Below the pieces are notes generated by a model. That model was not told the origin of the DNA, did no database searches, and saw only the letters and a program-made list of their open reading frames with translations. From assembly GCF_004339465.1 (NCBI RefSeq), contig NZ_SMFY01000001.1, positions 1,922,001 to 1,986,000 on the forward strand: 64,000 nucleotides of DNA, given 5' to 3'. The position numbers and the translations under genes are program-made. Positions 53,088 through 62,005 of the stretch are shown piece by piece (positions within the stretch are counted from its first letter, which is position 1; the number at the start of each line of letters is the position of its first letter). The stretch comes from Ancylobacter aquaticus. GTDB lineage: Bacteria > Pseudomonadota > Alphaproteobacteria > Rhizobiales > Xanthobacteraceae.

Positions 53088-54110
53088 ATGAAACGCCTCC
53101 TCTCCACGTTCGCCCTTGCGGGTGCCATGGGCCTCAGCGCGTTTAGCGCGCAGGCCGCCACGAAGCTTGAGCAGGTGAAGTCCAAGGGTTTCGTCCAGTG
53201 CGGCGTCAGCCAGGGGCTGCCGGGCTTTTCCAACCCCAACGACAAGGGTGAGTGGAGCGGCCTCGATGTGGAATTCTGCCGCGCCGTCGCCGCCGCCATC
53301 TTCGGCGACCCCACCAAGGTGAAGTTCACCCCGCTCTCCGCCAAGGACCGCTTCACCGCCCTGCAGTCCGGCGACATCGATATCCTGTCGCGCAACACCA
53401 CCTGGACCATCACCCGCGACACCTCGCTGGGCCTGAACTTCACCGGCGTCACCTATTATGACGGCCAGGGCTTCATGATCCGCAAGGACAAGAAGGTGAA
53501 CTCGGCACTCGAACTGTCCGGCGCCTCGGTCTGCACCCAGACCGGCACCACCACCGAACAGAACCTCGCCGACTATTTCCGCGCCAACAACATGACCTAT
53601 GAGGTCATCGCCTTCGCCACCAACGACGAAGTGGTCAAGGCCTACGACGCCGGCCGCTGCGACGTGCTCACCACCGACCGTTCGGGCCTGGCCGGCGAAC
53701 GCCTCAAGCTGACCAATCCCGACGACCACATCGTGCTGCCCGAGATTATCTCCAAGGAGCCGCTCGGCCCGGTGGTCGCCCATGGCGACGACCAGTGGTT
53801 CGATATCGTCAAGTGGGTTCTCTACGCGCAGCTGATTGCCGAAGAGCTTGGCGTCGATTCCAAGAATGTCGACGAGCAGCAGAAGACCGCCATCAACCCG
53901 GAAATCAAGCGCCTGCTGGGCACCGAGGGCAAGTATGGCGAGGGCATGGGTATCGGCAACGACTGGGGCTACCTGATCATCAAGCATGTCGGCAATTACG
54001 GCGAAATGTATGACCGTACCGTCGGCCCCGACACCCCGCTGAAGCTCTCGCGCGGCCTCAATGCGCTGTGGAACAAGGGCGGCATCCAGTACGGCATGCC
54101 GGTGCGCTGA
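53088..54110 (+). CDS. aapJ: General L-amino-acid ABC transporter binding protein
   Basis: 340 residues. Signal peptide 1-24 (ending SAQAA) then KLEQVKSKGFVQCGVSQGLPGFS, the typical mature start of AapJ/BztA, with DVEFCRAVAAAIFGD, SGDIDILSRNTTWTITRD and YLIIKHVGNYGEMYDR. It binds a broad range of L-amino acids in the periplasm. The ATG at 53088 was chosen for AAGAAGG just upstream and the clean signal peptide; ATG 53070 would add six residues. A stem-loop follows its stop. Confidence 0.95.
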   Translation: MKRLLSTFALAGAMGLSAFSAQAATKLEQVKSKGFVQCGVSQGLPGFSNPNDKGEWSGLDVEFCRAVAAAIFGDPTKVKFTPLSAKDRFTALQSGDIDILSRNTTWTITRDTSLGLNFTGVTYYDGQGFMIRKDKKVNSALELSGASVCTQTGTTTEQNLADYFRANNMTYEVIAFATNDEVVKAYDAGRCDVLTTDRSGLAGERLKLTNPDDHIVLPEIISKEPLGPVVAHGDDQWFDIVKWVLYAQLIAEELGVDSKNVDEQQKTAINPEIKRLLGTEGKYGEGMGIGNDWGYLIIKHVGNYGEMYDRTVGPDTPLKLSRGLNALWNKGGIQYGMPVR

Positions 54111-54123
54111 CCGCAGTCGAAAA

Positions 54124-54151
54124 AGGGGCTCCCGAGCATTCGGGGGCCTCT
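54124..54151 (+). terminator. Stem-loop after aapJ, probable partial terminator
   Basis: AGGGGCTCCCGA (54124-54135) pairs with TCGGGGGCCTCT (54140-54151) through twelve base pairs including two G-U pairs, around a four-base loop. Only a weak T-rich end follows. It should reduce readthrough into aapQMP and raise the ratio of binding protein to permease. Confidence 0.6.
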
Positions 54152-54222
54152 TCACTCCGGCAGAACCGACATCAAGTTCGGCGCCGGATGCATGAGGGCC
54201 TCGTTTCGAGGCGAGGGGGACT

Positions 54223-55413
54223 ATGACGGATTTGGCTGGGCCCGTCGGCGGGCGTGCGAAGAGTTCATTCATCAACGATCCGAAGGTCCGGAGCATCGGC
54301 CTTCAGCTGATCGCCCTGGTCGTGGTGGTGTTCCTGGGCTGGAGCTTCACCGAGAACGCCCGCGACAACCTAGCGGCGCAGAAGATCGCCACCGGCTTCG
54401 GGTTTCTGGACAATACGGCCGGCTTCGGCATCAACCAGACGCTGATCCCCTATAGCGAGACCTCGACCTATGGCCGCGCCTTTGTCGTCGGCCTGCTCAA
54501 CACGCTTCTGGTCGCGGTGGTCGGCATCATCCTTGCCACCATCATCGGCTTCCTTGTCGGCATTGGCCGCCTGTCGAAGAACTTCGTCGTGCGGACAATC
54601 TCGACCGTTTATGTCGAGGTGCTGCGCAACCTGCCGCCGCTGTTCCAGATCCTGTTCTGGTATCTGGCGGTGCTCAGCGCGATGCCGGGTCCACGCAACA
54701 GCATCAGCCTGTTCGGCGAGGTGTTCATCTCCAACCGCGGCATCATCATTCCGCGCCCGCTGTTCGGCGACGGTGCGGGCATCGTCGTGTGGGCGATCGG
54801 GCTCGCCATTTTCCTGGCCATTCTCTTTCGCCACTGGGCGGCAAGCCGCCAGGAGGAGACGGGTCGTTATTTGCCGGTGCTGCGGATCAATCTCGGCCTG
54901 CTGATCGGCCTTCCGCTCCTCGCCATGATCGTCACCGGCTTTCCGATCACGTTCGAGGTGCCCGAACTGAAGGGCTTCAACTTCGTCGGCGGCATCCAGG
55001 TCATTCCGGAGTTCGTGGCCCTGACGGTGGCGCTGGCGACCTATACCGCCGCCTTCATCGCCGAGAATGTGCGCTCCGGCATCCAGTCGGTGAGCCATGG
55101 CCAGACCGAGGCCGCGCATTCACTCGGCCTGCGCCATGCGCAGACCCTTCGGCTGGTGATCATTCCGCAGGCGATGCGGGTGATTATCCCGCCGCTGACC
55201 AGCCAGTATCTCAACCTGACCAAGAATTCTTCCCTGGCCGTCGGTATCGGCTATCCCGACCTGGTGGCGGTGTTCGCCGGCACGGCGCTGAACCAGACGG
55301 GGCAGGCGATCGAGATCATCGCCATCACCATGGGCGTCTATCTGCTGCTGTCGATCATCACCGCGACGGTCATGAACGCCTACAACAAGCGCGTCGCGCT
55401 GGTTGAACGGTGA
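54223..55413 (+). CDS. aapQ: General L-amino-acid ABC transporter permease AapQ
   Basis: 396 residues, HisM-type permease with about eight helices and the long insert typical of AapQ/BztB. FINDPKVRSIGLQ, FGFLDNTAGFGINQTLIPY, VYVEVLRNLPPLFQILFWYL, FIAENVRSGIQSVSHGQTEA and IPPLTSQYLNLTKNSSLAVG are landmarks; the EAA-loop (SGIQSVSHGQTEAAHSLG) contacts AapP. ATG 54223 follows a 112-base gap after aapJ. aapM follows after ten bases. Confidence 0.95.
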   Translation: MTDLAGPVGGRAKSSFINDPKVRSIGLQLIALVVVVFLGWSFTENARDNLAAQKIATGFGFLDNTAGFGINQTLIPYSETSTYGRAFVVGLLNTLLVAVVGIILATIIGFLVGIGRLSKNFVVRTISTVYVEVLRNLPPLFQILFWYLAVLSAMPGPRNSISLFGEVFISNRGIIIPRPLFGDGAGIVVWAIGLAIFLAILFRHWAASRQEETGRYLPVLRINLGLLIGLPLLAMIVTGFPITFEVPELKGFNFVGGIQVIPEFVALTVALATYTAAFIAENVRSGIQSVSHGQTEAAHSLGLRHAQTLRLVIIPQAMRVIIPPLTSQYLNLTKNSSLAVGIGYPDLVAVFAGTALNQTGQAIEIIAITMGVYLLLSIITATVMNAYNKRVALVER

Positions 55414-55423
55414 GGGCCCGGCC

Positions 55424-56800
55424 ATGAGCATGACCTTCGACGACGGGACGTTCATCCGCAACGAAATGGTGGAGCCGCTGCCGCCGCCCAAGCAGCGCAT
55501 CGGCGCGGTGGCCTGGATGCGGGAGAACCTGTTCTCCGGCGTCCTCAACACGCTGCTGACCGTTCTCGGCATTCTGGCCGTGGTCTGGGTGGTGCCCCCC
55601 TTGGTCCGCTTCATGATCATCGATGCGGTGTGGACGGGCGAGAACCGCGAGGCCTGCCTGGGTCCCGAGGTGGGCGCCTGCTGGCCGTTCATCCATGCCA
55701 AGTTCGGCCAGTTGATCTATGGCTTCTATCCGATCAGCGAACGCTGGCGGGTCGATATCGTCTTTGCCGCCGGCGCGCTGCTCCTGGTGCCGCTGATGGT
55801 GCTGAGCTGGCCGTTCAAGCGCATCAACGCCTTCCTGTTCTTCGTTGCTTATCCCGTCGTCGCCTTCGTGTTGCTGACCGGCGGCAACATCAACGCCTCT
55901 GCTTTCCTGCTGGAACGGTTCGGGCTGATCGGCGGCCTGGTCGGCGATGCGCAGATCGGCGGCGTCAACCTGGTGTTCTGGGTTGATTATGTGCTTACCA
56001 CGCTGCTCGTCATGGCCGCGATCGGCGGCCTGATCGCGCTGCTGGGCGGCAGCGGACGCTCTGCCGCCATCACTACGTTGTGGGTTTTCCTCTCGCTCGG
56101 GCTGGTCATCTTCATCTGGGACGTCGATGTCGGCCTCGACTATGTGGAGACCCGCCAGTGGGGCGGCCTGCTGGTGACGCTGGTGATCGCGGTGACGGGC
56201 ATCGTCGCCTCCCTGCCGCTGGGCATCCTGCTGGCGCTGGGCCGGCGCTCGCAAATGCCGGTGGTCCGGTTGCTCTCGGTGATCTTCATCGAGTTCTGGC
56301 GCGGCGTGCCGCTGATCACGGTGCTGTTCTTCGCCACCTACATGCTGCCGCTCTTCCTGCCGCAGGGCACCAATCCGGATGCGCTGCTGCGGGCGCTGGT
56401 CGGCGTCGCGCTGTTCTCCGCCGCCTACATGGCGGAGGTGGTTCGCGGCGGCCTGCAGGCGATCCCGAAGGGGCAGTATGAGGGCGCGATGGCGGTGGGG
56501 CTCACCTGGAGCCAGATGATGCGCCTGATCGTCCTGCCGCAGGCGCTGACGCTGGTCATTCCGGGCATCGTGAACAGCTTCATCAGCCTGTTCAAGGACA
56601 CGACGCTGGTGCTGATCGTCTCGATCTTCGACTTTCTTGGCCAGCTTCGCGCCTCTTTTACCGACCCCAACTGGGCGACGCCGGTGACGCTCTACACCGG
56701 CTTCGCCTTTGCCGGGGTGGTCTATTTCCTCTTTTGCTTCGGCATGTCACGCTATTCGCTCTTCGTGGAGCGGCGGCTGAATACCTCTCACCGGCATTGA
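55424..56800 (+). CDS. aapM: General L-amino-acid ABC transporter permease AapM
   Basis: 458 residues, partner permease to AapQ. The N-terminal soluble region with PPKQRIGAVAWMRENLFSG is typical of AapM/BztC, followed by helices and the permease core: VIFIEFWRGVPLITVLFFA, AYMAEVVRGGLQAIPKGQYE, and NSFISLFKDTTLVLIVSIFD. ATG 55424 or the ATG two codons later may start it; 55424 is used. It lies 18 bases before aapP. Confidence 0.95.
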   Translation: MSMTFDDGTFIRNEMVEPLPPPKQRIGAVAWMRENLFSGVLNTLLTVLGILAVVWVVPPLVRFMIIDAVWTGENREACLGPEVGACWPFIHAKFGQLIYGFYPISERWRVDIVFAAGALLLVPLMVLSWPFKRINAFLFFVAYPVVAFVLLTGGNINASAFLLERFGLIGGLVGDAQIGGVNLVFWVDYVLTTLLVMAAIGGLIALLGGSGRSAAITTLWVFLSLGLVIFIWDVDVGLDYVETRQWGGLLVTLVIAVTGIVASLPLGILLALGRRSQMPVVRLLSVIFIEFWRGVPLITVLFFATYMLPLFLPQGTNPDALLRALVGVALFSAAYMAEVVRGGLQAIPKGQYEGAMAVGLTWSQMMRLIVLPQALTLVIPGIVNSFISLFKDTTLVLIVSIFDFLGQLRASFTDPNWATPVTLYTGFAFAGVVYFLFCFGMSRYSLFVERRLNTSHRH

Positions 56801-56818
56801 GAAACGGAGAAACCCACC

Positions 56819-57616
56819 ATGAGCGAACTCCATTCGACCGTTTCCCCAGAGGAGCTTCACGCCGTCCATACGCCCCCGGGGCGCGAGGTCGCCGTCGATC
56901 TCGTCGGTGTCCATAAATGGTACGGAGAATTCCACGTTCTCAAGGACATCAATCTGAAGGTGCATCGCGGCGAGCGGATCGTCATTTGCGGGCCTTCGGG
57001 CTCGGGCAAGTCGACGATGATCCGCTGCATCAACCGGCTGGAGGAGCACCAGCAGGGCACGATCATCGTCGATGGCATCGAGTTGACCAACGACCTCAAG
57101 CGGATCGACGAGATCCGCCGTGAGGTCGGCATGTGCTTCCAGCACTTCAACCTTTTCCCTCACCTCACCATTCTGGAAAACCTGACGCTGGCGCCGATCT
57201 GGGTCCGCAAGATGCCCAAGAAGGAGGCGGACGAGCTGGCCATGCACTTCCTCACCAAGGTGAAGATCCCCGAACAGGCGCACAAGTATCCCGGCCAGCT
57301 CTCCGGCGGCCAGCAGCAGCGCGTCGCCATCGCCCGCGCGCTGTGCATGAAGCCGAAGATCATGCTGTTCGACGAGCCGACCTCGGCGCTCGACCCGGAA
57401 ATGGTCAAGGAAGTGCTGGAGACGATGGTGAGCCTGGCGGAAGAGGGCATGACCATGCTGTGCGTGACCCACGAGATGGGCTTTGCCCGTCAGGTCGCCA
57501 ACCGGGTGATCTTCATGGATGCCGGGCAGATCATCGAGATGAACGAGCCGGAACCGTTCTTCTCCAACCCGCAGCACGAGCGCACCCGCCTGTTCCTCAG
57601 CCAGATCCTGCACTGA
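56819..57616 (+). CDS. aapP: General L-amino-acid ABC transporter ATPase AapP
   Basis: 265 residues, polar amino-acid ATPase. Walker [20 protein letters not shown]-loop [13 protein letters not shown], signature [15 protein letters not shown] and Walker [18 protein letters not shown] are complete. It energises AapQM. The ATG is preceded by GAAACGGAGAAA. A strong terminator follows at 57631-57664, closing the aap operon. Confidence 0.97.
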   Translation: MSELHSTVSPEELHAVHTPPGREVAVDLVGVHKWYGEFHVLKDINLKVHRGERIVICGPSGSGKSTMIRCINRLEEHQQGTIIVDGIELTNDLKRIDEIRREVGMCFQHFNLFPHLTILENLTLAPIWVRKMPKKEADELAMHFLTKVKIPEQAHKYPGQLSGGQQQRVAIARALCMKPKIMLFDEPTSALDPEMVKEVLETMVSLAEEGMTMLCVTHEMGFARQVANRVIFMDAGQIIEMNEPEPFFSNPQHERTRLFLSQILH

Positions 57617-57630
57617 GAAAACCCCGATAA

Positions 57631-57664
57631 AAAAGGCCGGATCGCGCAAGCGGTCCGGCCTTTT
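57631..57664 (+). terminator. Rho-independent terminator of the aap operon
   Basis: AAAAGGCCGGA and TCCGGCCTTTT (57654-57664) form an 11-bp stem around a 12-base loop. Because it has an A-run before and a T-run after the stem, it can work in both directions and would also stop the convergent sulfurtransferase transcript. Confidence 0.85.
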
Positions 57665-57685
57665 ACGTGGTCGCCGTCAGGCGCG

Positions 57686-58561
57686 TCAGTCGGCCGGCCC
57701 GGTCGCCAACGGCCTGTCGGAGGCGCCCCATTCGGTCCAGGAGCCGTCATAGAGCGCGGTGGGCGGCGCGCCGACGCTCTCCAGCGCCAGCCAGAGAATG
57801 GCGGCGGTGACGCCGGAGCCGCAGCTTGTGATGACGGGCTTCGACAGGTCGATGCCCGCCGCCTCGACCGCCTTGAGGATCGCCTCGGGTTCGACGAGGC
57901 GGCCATCTTTCACCACATCGGAAACCGGCAGGTTGCGGGCGCCGGGAATATGTCCGGGACGGACCCCGGCGCGGGGCTCCGATGCCTCGCCGCGAAAGCG
58001 ATCCGCCGCGCGCGCGTCCAGCACCTGTGTATGCCGGTCGGCCAAGCGGGCGGCGACGTCGTCCATCGAAGCCACCCAGTCGCGGTCGAGCGTGGCGTCG
58101 AAACGCGCGGGATAATAGGGCGCCTCGCCCGATTCCGTCGGCCGGCCCTCGGCGCGCCATTTGGGAAAGCCGCCATCGAGGATGGTGACGTCGACGGCGC
58201 CGAAGGCCCGCAGTGTCCACCACACGCGCGGCGCCGAGAACAGGCCCTGTGTGTCGTAGACCACGATCTTCATCTGCCGGCCGATGCCGAGCGATTCCAT
58301 CGCCGCCCGGAACAGCGTCTCGGAGGGCAGCATATGCGGCAGCGGGCTCGATATGTCCGAAATGGCGTCGATGTCGAAGAACACCGCACCGGGAATATGC
58401 GCCTCCATATACTCCTTGCGCCCGCTCCGGCCGGTTGCCGGCATGTGCCACGAGCCATCGACGATAACGAGGTTGGGCGCCCCCAGATGAGCGGCAAGCC
58501 AGTCTGTCGACACGAAAAAGCGGTTCGCAGGCGAGGATGTTTCACGGGGCGTGTCGGTCAT
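57686..58561 (-). CDS. sseA: 3-mercaptopyruvate sulfurtransferase
   Basis: 291 residues with two rhodanese domains. The N-terminal domain has VIVDGSWHMPATGR and EAHIPGAVFFDID; the C-terminal has the active loop SCGSGVTAAI with catalytic C247. The CGSGVTA loop is the mercaptopyruvate sulfurtransferase form rather than the CRKGVT type of thiosulfate enzymes. It moves sulfur from 3-mercaptopyruvate to thiols or cyanide. It is downstream of the AlaX and cysteine synthase genes on the same strand, 25 bases after AlaX, so it may share their transcript. Confidence 0.93.
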   Translation of the reverse strand: MTDTPRETSSPANRFFVSTDWLAAHLGAPNLVIVDGSWHMPATGRSGRKEYMEAHIPGAVFFDIDAISDISSPLPHMLPSETLFRAAMESLGIGRQMKIVVYDTQGLFSAPRVWWTLRAFGAVDVTILDGGFPKWRAEGRPTESGEAPYYPARFDATLDRDWVASMDDVAARLADRHTQVLDARAADRFRGEASEPRAGVRPGHIPGARNLPVSDVVKDGRLVEPEAILKAVEAAGIDLSKPVITSCGSGVTAAILWLALESVGAPPTALYDGSWTEWGASDRPLATGPAD

Positions 58562-58586
58562 GGGGCACTCCGGGTGTGCGCGGGCA

Positions 58587-59300
58587 TCAGGCCCAGGCCA
58601 GCCGCACGCGGCGATTCTGCTGGCCCTTCTTCTCGATCTTCGTCACCTGCACGGCGCCGATCTCGTCCAGCCCGCGCACATGGGTGCCGCCGCAGGGCTG
58701 GAGGTCCAGCCCCTCGATCTCGACGAGACGTACCTTGCCGGTCCCCATCGGGGGCTTGACCGCCATCGTCTTGACCAGCCCGGGATTGGCGAGCAATTCC
58801 TCATCCGAAATCCAGCGCTCGCGCACCTTGGCGCCGGTGGCGATCATTTCCGCGAGCTTGGCGGTGATTGCGTCCTTGTCGAGCCCGCCATCGGGAATGT
58901 CGAAGTCCAGCCGGCTCTCGTCTTCCCCGATCGAGCCGCCGGTGACGGGAAAGGGCAGGGCGACGGAGAGCAGGTGAAGCGCCGTGTGCATCCGCATGCG
59001 CCTGTGCCGGGTCGGCCAGTCCAGCCTCAACGTGACCGCCTCGCCAAGCTCGGGCAGCTCGCAGCCGGTCGCCGGGACATGGACGACGTCGACCTTGGAC
59101 GGACCGTAGATCGCCGTCTCGATGGCGATCTCGCAGCCATCGGCCCGCATCAGCGTGCCGCGATCACCCGGCTGCCCGCCGCCATTGGCGTAAAACACCG
59201 TGCGGTCGACCACGATTCCGCCTTCGGGTGTGACCCCTGTCACCACGGCGGATGTTTCCTTGAGATAGGCGTCGTCGCGGTACAGGAGGAGGGTCGTCAT
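58587..59300 (-). CDS. AlaX-type alanyl-tRNA editing protein
   Basis: 237 residues, corresponding to the editing domain of alanyl-tRNA synthetase in free-standing form. FYANGGGQPGDRGTL lies at 36-50; zinc ligands are H105 and H109 in MHTALHLL and C203 and H207 in QPCGGTHVRGL. AlaX hydrolyses Ser- or Gly-tRNA(Ala). The ATG at 59300 overlaps the TGA of the cysteine synthase gene by one base; a GTG at 59303 is also possible. The junction argues for translational coupling of the two. Confidence 0.93.
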   Translation of the reverse strand: MTTLLLYRDDAYLKETSAVVTGVTPEGGIVVDRTVFYANGGGQPGDRGTLMRADGCEIAIETAIYGPSKVDVVHVPATGCELPELGEAVTLRLDWPTRHRRMRMHTALHLLSVALPFPVTGGSIGEDESRLDFDIPDGGLDKDAITAKLAEMIATGAKVRERWISDEELLANPGLVKTMAVKPPMGTGKVRLVEIEGLDLQPCGGTHVRGLDEIGAVQVTKIEKKGQQNRRVRLAWA

Positions 59301-60331
59301 CACATCAGCACATTCGGGACATCGACGCTGCGCTCAAGCCAGCCCGGCACGGGCAGGCCCTTCTCGCGCAGGAAGGCGGGGTTGAAGAGTTTGGACTGAT
59401 ACCGGGTGCCGAAGTCACACAATATGGTGACGACGGTATGGCCGGGCCCGAGTTCCTTCGCCAGCCGGATCGCGCCGGCAACATTGATGCCGGATGATCC
59501 GCCCAGGCACAGGCCCTCATGTTCGAGCAGGTCGAACACGATCTGCACCGCCTCGGCGTCGCCGATCTGATAGGCGCAGTCGATGGGCGCGCCTTCCAGA
59601 TTGGCGGTGATCCGCCCTTGGCCGATGCCCTCGGTGATGGAGGAGCCTTCCGACTTCAGTTCGCCCGTCGTGTAATAGCTGTAGAGCGCGGCGCCCATGG
59701 GGTCGGCGAGGCCGATCCGGATCGCCGGGTTGCGCGCCTTGAGGGCTATGCCGGCACCCGCGAGCGTGCCGCCGGTGCCGACCGCGCAGACGAAGCCGTC
59801 CACCTTGCCGTCGGTCTGCGCCCAGATCTCCGGCCCCGTGGTCTCGATATGGGCGAGGCGGTTGGCGACATTGTCGAACTGGTTGGCCCAGACCGCGCCG
59901 TTCGGTTCCGTGGCGGCCAGCGCTTCAGCGAGCCGGCCGGAGACTTTCACGTAGTTGTTCGGGTTGGCATAGCCGACGGCCGGCACCTCCACCAGCGTGG
60001 CGCCGGCGAGGCGGAGCATGTCCTTCTTTTCCTGGCTCTGCGTCTCGGGAATGACGATCACCGAACGGTAGCCCAGCGCGTTGCCCACCAAGGCGAGGCC
60101 GATGCCGGTATTGCCGGCCGTACCCTCGACGATGACGCCGCCGGGACGCAGCGCGCCGCGTGCCACCGCGTCCTGGATGATGAAAAGCGCGGCGCGGTCC
60201 TTCACCGACTGGCCGGGATTGAGAAACTCCGCCTTGCCGAGGATGGTGCAGCCGGTGGCCTGCGAGGCGCGCTGGAGCTTGATGAGCGGCGTGTTGCCGA
60301 TCGCCTCGACGAGACCGTTGCGGATATCCAT
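59300..60331 (-). CDS. cysK: Cysteine synthase A
   Basis: 343 residues. PLP lysine K44 in NPGQSVKDRAA, the substrate loop EGTAGNTGIGLA, the glycine loop AVGTGGTLAGAG and SSGINVAGAIRLA are conserved in O-acetylserine sulfhydrylases. It joins O-acetylserine and sulfide to make cysteine. It has a longer C-terminus than E. coli CysK, and GTAGNTG in place of the usual TSGNTG, both seen in the alphaproteobacterial subgroup that may also act in cystathionine metabolism. Its stop overlaps the AlaX gene. Confidence 0.92.
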   Translation of the reverse strand: MDIRNGLVEAIGNTPLIKLQRASQATGCTILGKAEFLNPGQSVKDRAALFIIQDAVARGALRPGGVIVEGTAGNTGIGLALVGNALGYRSVIVIPETQSQEKKDMLRLAGATLVEVPAVGYANPNNYVKVSGRLAEALAATEPNGAVWANQFDNVANRLAHIETTGPEIWAQTDGKVDGFVCAVGTGGTLAGAGIALKARNPAIRIGLADPMGAALYSYYTTGELKSEGSSITEGIGQGRITANLEGAPIDCAYQIGDAEAVQIVFDLLEHEGLCLGGSSGINVAGAIRLAKELGPGHTVVTILCDFGTRYQSKLFNPAFLREKGLPVPGWLERSVDVPNVLM

Positions 60332-60409
60332 GAACCTGATTTCTTTTGCCGTTTGCCGGGGCCACGAAATTAGTGATCCCGCTCCCCCTCGGCAACCGGA
60401 ATGGAGGTG

Positions 60410-61858
60410 CTATTCGCCGCGCAGGCGCTGAAATCGATCGAGAGCCCGCTGGCGCGCCTGCGCATGGTCGACGACCGGGCGCGGGTAGGTCTCGCCGAGA
60501 ACCACGCCGGCGCGCCGAAGCACGGTGGGTGCCGCCTCCCAAGGCCGATGGACGATATCGGACGGCAGCGCGGCCAGCTCCGGCACGAACTGCCTGACAT
60601 ACGCGCCCTCGGGATCGAATTTCTCCCCCTGCGCGACCGGATTGAAGACGCGGAAATAGGGAGCGGCATCGGCGCCCGAACCCGCCACCCACTGCCAGCT
60701 CGCCGGATTATTGGCGGGATCGGCATCGACCAGCGTGTCCCAGAACCACTCCTCGCCCCGGCGCCAGTCGGTGAGGCAATGCTTGATGAGGAAGGACGCG
60801 GCCACCATGCGGATGCGGTTGTGCATCCAGCCGGTCTGCCAGAGCTGGCGCATGCCGGCGTCGACGAGGGGGTAGCCGGTCAGGCCGCGCCGCCACGCCC
60901 GCATCAGCCCCTCGTCATTGGCCCACTCGAAGGCGTCGAAGCGGCCGTTGAAATTGGTGCGCCCGATGTCGGGGAAGTGGAACAGCAGGTGATAGCTGAA
61001 CTCGCGCCAATAGACCTCGCTGACGAACTTGGCCACGTCGCGCGGGGGGGCGCTGCCGTCTGCTTCGGCATGCCGGGCGGCGGCAAGTGCCTGATGCGGC
61101 GAGATTTCGCCAAAGCGCAGAAAAGGCGACAGGCGCGAGGTGGAGGGGCGATCCGGGCGGTCTCGGCCTTCCCCATAGCCGTGAATGCCCTCGTCGAGGA
61201 AGGTGCCGAGGGCCGCCCGCGCGCGCGCCTCGCCCGGTGTCCAGGCCTCGCGCAGCCCACCGGCCCAATCGGGCGCGGTCGGCTCCAGCGCCCAGTCCTC
61301 CAGTCGCTCGCCTGCCGGCGCAGGGGCGAACCGCCACGCCGCTTGCGCGCGCACGGGCGTGCGAACAGGTTGCGCCATTGCACGTCGATAGAAGGGCGTG
61401 AAAACGCGAAAGGGCCCGCCCGACTGGGTCTGCACGGTCCATGGCTCGTGAAGGAGGTTGCCGCCAAAGCTCTCGGCGTTGACGTGGCGCGCTGTGAGTG
61501 CCGCCTTCACCGCCGTGTCGATGGCGATCTCGCCGGCCCCGTAGCGGCGATTCCAATAGACCGCTTCCGCGCGCAGTTCACTGGCAAGCCCGGGGATGAT
61601 CTCGCTTGCCCTGCCACGGCGCAGGAGCAGCCTGCCGCCCTTCGTCTCGATGTCGGCAGCGAGCGCCGCCAGCGAACGCCCAAGCCACCAGCGCGCCGCG
61701 CCGCCAAGCGGGCGCACGTCCTCGCTCGCCTCGTCGAGGAGGAAGATAAGCACCAGTGGCCGGCCGCTCGCCTGCGCGGCGTCGAGCGCCGGGTTGTCGG
61801 CAAGGCGCAGATCGTCGCGGAACCAGACGAGGGCAGGGCGGTCGGTAGACGAGGGCAT
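60410..61858 (-). CDS. phrB: Deoxyribodipyrimidine photolyase
   Basis: 482 residues, the size of class I CPD photolyases. N-terminal antenna domain opens with PALVWFRDDLRLADNPAL. The FAD domain has STSRLSPFLRFGEISPHQ, VYWREFSYHLLF, TGYPLVDAGMRQLWQTGWMHNR and RRGEEWFWDTLVDADPANN, containing the tryptophans of the electron path and the Asn/Asp lesion-site residues. It repairs cyclobutane dimers with blue light. It lies 78 bases upstream of cysK on the same strand. Confidence 0.95.
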   Translation of the reverse strand: MPSSTDRPALVWFRDDLRLADNPALDAAQASGRPLVLIFLLDEASEDVRPLGGAARWWLGRSLAALAADIETKGGRLLLRRGRASEIIPGLASELRAEAVYWNRRYGAGEIAIDTAVKAALTARHVNAESFGGNLLHEPWTVQTQSGGPFRVFTPFYRRAMAQPVRTPVRAQAAWRFAPAPAGERLEDWALEPTAPDWAGGLREAWTPGEARARAALGTFLDEGIHGYGEGRDRPDRPSTSRLSPFLRFGEISPHQALAAARHAEADGSAPPRDVAKFVSEVYWREFSYHLLFHFPDIGRTNFNGRFDAFEWANDEGLMRAWRRGLTGYPLVDAGMRQLWQTGWMHNRIRMVAASFLIKHCLTDWRRGEEWFWDTLVDADPANNPASWQWVAGSGADAAPYFRVFNPVAQGEKFDPEGAYVRQFVPELAALPSDIVHRPWEAAPTVLRRAGVVLGETYPRPVVDHAQARQRALDRFQRLRGE

Positions 61859-61956
61859 GCGACGTGATCCTGACGTGATCCTACTCTTACGAAATCACAC
61901 GGCCAAACGATCAACGCCGCTGGCGGAAGGCGGACGGATTGTCTATTGATGATGAC

Positions 61957-61962
61957 TATAAT
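61957..61962 (+). promoter_or_regulatory. Possible -10 element of the SDR gene
   Basis: A perfect TATAAT lies 44 bases before the SDR ATG in an A+T-rich patch. No good -35 at the correct spacing is seen (CGGATT at 16 bases), so the promoter is uncertain. Confidence 0.3.
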
Positions 61963-62005
61963 GAAAATAGAGTCCCGGATGGGGCGTCGAACATGGAGTT
62001 GACCG

